Assembly: GCF_024721155.1 (NCBI RefSeq)
Contig: NZ_JAHVAP010000003.1
Coordinates: forward strand, 1-64,000
Direction: 5' to 3'
DNA: 64,000 nt
Origin: Mucilaginibacter phenanthrenivorans
GTDB taxonomy: Bacteria > Bacteroidota > Bacteroidia > Sphingobacteriales > Sphingobacteriaceae
Program-made: the position numbers and the translations under genes
Shown here: positions 62,189-64,000 of the stretch, piece by piece
Layout of the letters: every line of letters starts with the position of its first letter
How positions within the stretch are numbered: the stretch's first letter is position 1
The notes under the pieces: generated by a model
What the model saw: only the letters and a program-made list of their open reading frames with translations
Databases searched by the model: none
Told to the model about the DNA's origin: nothing

Positions 62189-62998
62189 TCATTTGAGGCC
62201 ATAGTGGTCGTTCATAAGCTTCACAAAAAGCCGTCCGGGCAATACTGACTTGAGCAGCGGGGCGATCGTTTGTCCCAGTGCCCCGACAAGGTAATTTTGT
62301 GATGGGGATGCCGAATTCACGATCTTGCTGATCTTCGCGGCAACCATCCCGGGATCGCCGCCGTTACTTTCATCTGCTTCCATATTTTTTATAGCCGCAT
62401 GATAGTCCTTTTCCAGGAGCGTATTTACCAAAGTAAACGGCAATTTTTGCCGGCTGCCGGTAAAGGAAGTTTTGAAGTCGCCAGGATTGACGACCGCTAC
62501 CTGGATACCTGTACGGCGCAGTTCCATACGCAGGCTTTGGGAGTAACCTTCCAATGCGAATTTACTGGCGCTGTAGATCCCCTGGTAGGGCAAGCCGATC
62601 AACCCGGCAATAGAACTCATATTAATGATCAGCCCGCTTTTATCGACTATCATCGATGGCAAAACGCTGCTGCTGACCCGGACAACCCCAAAAAAATTAA
62701 CCTCGAACTGCGCTTTAGCCATTGTTACAGTCATATTGTAGAGCGGGCCGGCAATGCCATTACCCGCATTGTTGATGAGCACATCGATGCGGCCTTCTTG
62801 CTCAAGGATAGCCTTTACCGATTGAGAAACCGATCTGTCGTCTGTAACATCCATTTGAATAGCTTTAAATGGCAGATCGCCAAGGTCGTTTATCGTCCTG
62901 CTGGCACCGTAAACGGTATGTCCTTCAAGCGCAAGTGTGGTTGCTGCCGCCAGTCCGATCCCCGCCGAAGCGCCGGTTATAAGAATCACTTTTTTCAT
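62189..62998 (-). CDS. Short-chain dehydrogenase/reductase
   Basis: This protein has 269 residues from the ATG at 62998 (MKKVILITGASAGIG); an ATG three codons upstream is possible. Motifs are TGASAGIG, MDVTDD, NNAGNGIAG, active Ser in NMSSIAG and catalytic YSASK. GASRT after the second strand favours NADP. Substrate unknown. It is on the same strand as the GMC oxidoreductase gene, 95 bases downstream of it. Confidence 0.9.
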   Translation of the reverse strand: MKKVILITGASAGIGLAAATTLALEGHTVYGASRTINDLGDLPFKAIQMDVTDDRSVSQSVKAILEQEGRIDVLINNAGNGIAGPLYNMTVTMAKAQFEVNFFGVVRVSSSVLPSMIVDKSGLIINMSSIAGLIGLPYQGIYSASKFALEGYSQSLRMELRRTGIQVAVVNPGDFKTSFTGSRQKLPFTLVNTLLEKDYHAAIKNMEADESNGGDPGMVAAKISKIVNSASPSQNYLVGALGQTIAPLLKSVLPGRLFVKLMNDHYGLK

Positions 62999-63093
62999 AT
63001 GTATCATGGAAGCCGGTACAGTAAGTACCGGGATTGTTGTGCATATTTTTAAATGCCTGCCTTTAAAAGGCAGGCATTGCTGTATTGACTATG

Positions 63094-64000
63094 TTATTTT
63101 CCGGTCAGTATGGATCGTGAGACAAACTCCCCGATCATCATCGTGGCTGCATTGGTATTGGCAGAAGTAATGGATGGCATCACCGAAGCATCGGCGATAC
63201 GCAGTCCCTCAATGCCATATACGCGCAGATCGCTGTCAACAACCCCGTCAGCACCTGGTCCCATTGCGCAGGTTCCGACCGGATGGAAATAAGAAGTTAA
63301 TCCGTCCCTGATAAACGTTTCTATAGCTGCTCTGCTGTCCAGCTTTCCCGGAACGATACGCCTTTTGATGATTGCCTGATAAGCCGGCTGGTTGATCAGT
63401 TCCATCGCTATATGAACAGCGGAAACCAAAGCCTCGAGATCTTCAGGAGCTGAAATAAAGTTGGGCTGGATCTCAAGCGGGCCGTCGTGACGGTTTGTTC
63501 TCATTTTCAGGTAGCCGCGGCTCTTTGGACCGACCAGGCCCGGAACCAGGCAAAATACATTTTCCGGAACCTCGTATTCCCGGGCGATCTCATGGGTCAG
63601 GTAGGGTACCTGCAACGGAAGGTACATCAGGTCAGGGACCTTCAGATCCTTTTTGCTCTTCCAAAGGGCGACGCTACCTGCCAGGTTATTATTGGGGATA
63701 CCGATCGGCCGGCTGGCCTCAAAGCATAATCCGGCTATCAGCGGATGGTCCTGAAGGTTTTTTCCAACCCCGGGAAGATGGACAATCGTTTCGATGTCAA
63801 GCTTCCTTAATTCCTCACTGTCACCGATTCCTGATAACATCAATATTCTTGGCGTATCAAGGGAGCCGGCAGATAATACGACTTCCTCGTTAACTGCAAC
63901 CGTATGGACTTTATCTCCTGATAAGATGTCCGCGCCGATGCATCGGCCGTTTTTGACATTAAGCCTTACTACTTTGGAATAGGTGAGAACAGTTAACCTG
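63094..64000 (-). CDS. GMC-family FAD oxidoreductase, C-terminal part (cut by window end)
   Basis: The frame is open from the stop at 63094 to the window edge, giving the last 301 codons or so. It reads LSAGSLDTPRILMLSGIG and GVGKNLQDHP, the GMC signatures, then YFHPVGTCAMG with the active-site His, and a C-terminal RIADASVMPSITSANTNAATMMIGE. The family includes choline, glucose and aryl-alcohol dehydrogenases. The FAD-binding N-terminus lies outside the window. The substrate cannot be assigned from this part. Confidence 0.9.
   Translation of the reverse strand, partial: RLTVLTYSKVVRLNVKNGRCIGADILSGDKVHTVAVNEEVVLSAGSLDTPRILMLSGIGDSEELRKLDIETIVHLPGVGKNLQDHPLIAGLCFEASRPIGIPNNNLAGSVALWKSKKDLKVPDLMYLPLQVPYLTHEIAREYEVPENVFCLVPGLVGPKSRGYLKMRTNRHDGPLEIQPNFISAPEDLEALVSAVHIAMELINQPAYQAIIKRRIVPGKLDSRAAIETFIRDGLTSYFHPVGTCAMGPGADGVVDSDLRVYGIEGLRIADASVMPSITSANTNAATMMIGEFVSRSILTGK

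Noticed and set aside
62399..63052. 217-codon plus-strand open frame opposite the SDR gene
   Set aside because: It is the antisense of a clear SDR; it has high His, Cys and Arg content and no domain.
1..64000. CRISPR arrays, tRNA or rRNA genes, insertion sequences and retron or DGR elements
   Set aside because: No regularly spaced repeats, no tRNA-like cloverleaf, no transposase or reverse-transcriptase motifs were noticed on reading; a covariance-model search was not possible here.

Overview
The window looks like a chromosome segment, in part an integrated mobile element, from a Bacteroidota bacterium, most likely a Sphingobacteriaceae member near Mucilaginibacter or Pedobacter. The reasons are the Bacteroides-type conjugation genes (TraG/TraF/TraE families, RteC), a SusC/SusD pair with an ECF sigma factor and FecR anti-sigma factor, several LytS/LytTR two-component pairs, and promoters with the Bacteroidota -7 element TAnnTTTG. 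No rRNA, tRNA, integrase, relaxase or CRISPR array was seen.

Layout: (1) 1-5.8 kb, minus strand: the start of a conjugative transfer operon (traE, traF and the 5' part of traG, with two unrecognised tra-linked genes). It is preceded by an RteC-like regulator carrying a 29-residue in-frame tandem duplication and by a conserved protein that may be RteC-related. (2) 5.8-11 kb: a compact unusual locus with a 60-residue Thr-rich putative lanthipeptide-type precursor, a divergent LytS kinase/LytTR regulator pair, and a full-length LanB-type dehydratase. No LanC cyclase, protease or exporter is nearby. (3) 11-16.3 kb: a beta-barrel protein, a sensorless histidine kinase, small secreted proteins, a DUF1223 protein, an alpha/beta hydrolase and an orphan LytTR protein. 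(4) 16.5-26.3 kb: a tandem array of three TPR-HisKA_2 histidine kinases and two near-identical sigma-54 response regulators. (5) 26.5-33.4 kb: stress genes (Ohr-like protein without its peroxidatic Cys, catalase, class III cyclase, DoxX protein, Haem_bd/P460 cytochrome, glutamine amidotransferase-like protein). (6) 33.6-42 kb: a detoxification-type cluster with two EHN-type epoxide hydrolases, a Tat-exported hydrolase, an MFS exporter, an SDR, an intact Ohr/OsmC protein, a SnoaL-like protein and two HxlR regulators. Two of its promoters share one box at the same spacing. (7) 42-48.5 kb: an ABC-F/TetR operon, a second LytS/LytTR pair, an SDR and an MFS transporter. (8) 48.6-57.7 kb: an ECF sigma / FecR / SusC / SusD system with a fourth TPR-HisKA_2 kinase behind it. 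(9) 58-64 kb: small hydrolase, thioesterase, SDR and GMC oxidoreductase genes, the last cut by the window edge.

The window is dominated by signalling (five histidine kinases outside LytS, two LytS kinases, three LytTR proteins, two NtrC-type regulators, two HxlR, one TetR) and by redox or xenobiotic handling enzymes, a cargo profile typical of accessory DNA. The most novel candidate is the precursor-peptide / LytTR / lone LanB locus. Next come the amplified kinase-regulator array and the shared promoter and palindrome motifs. All functions come from reading the sequence and recalling families; no database search was run.
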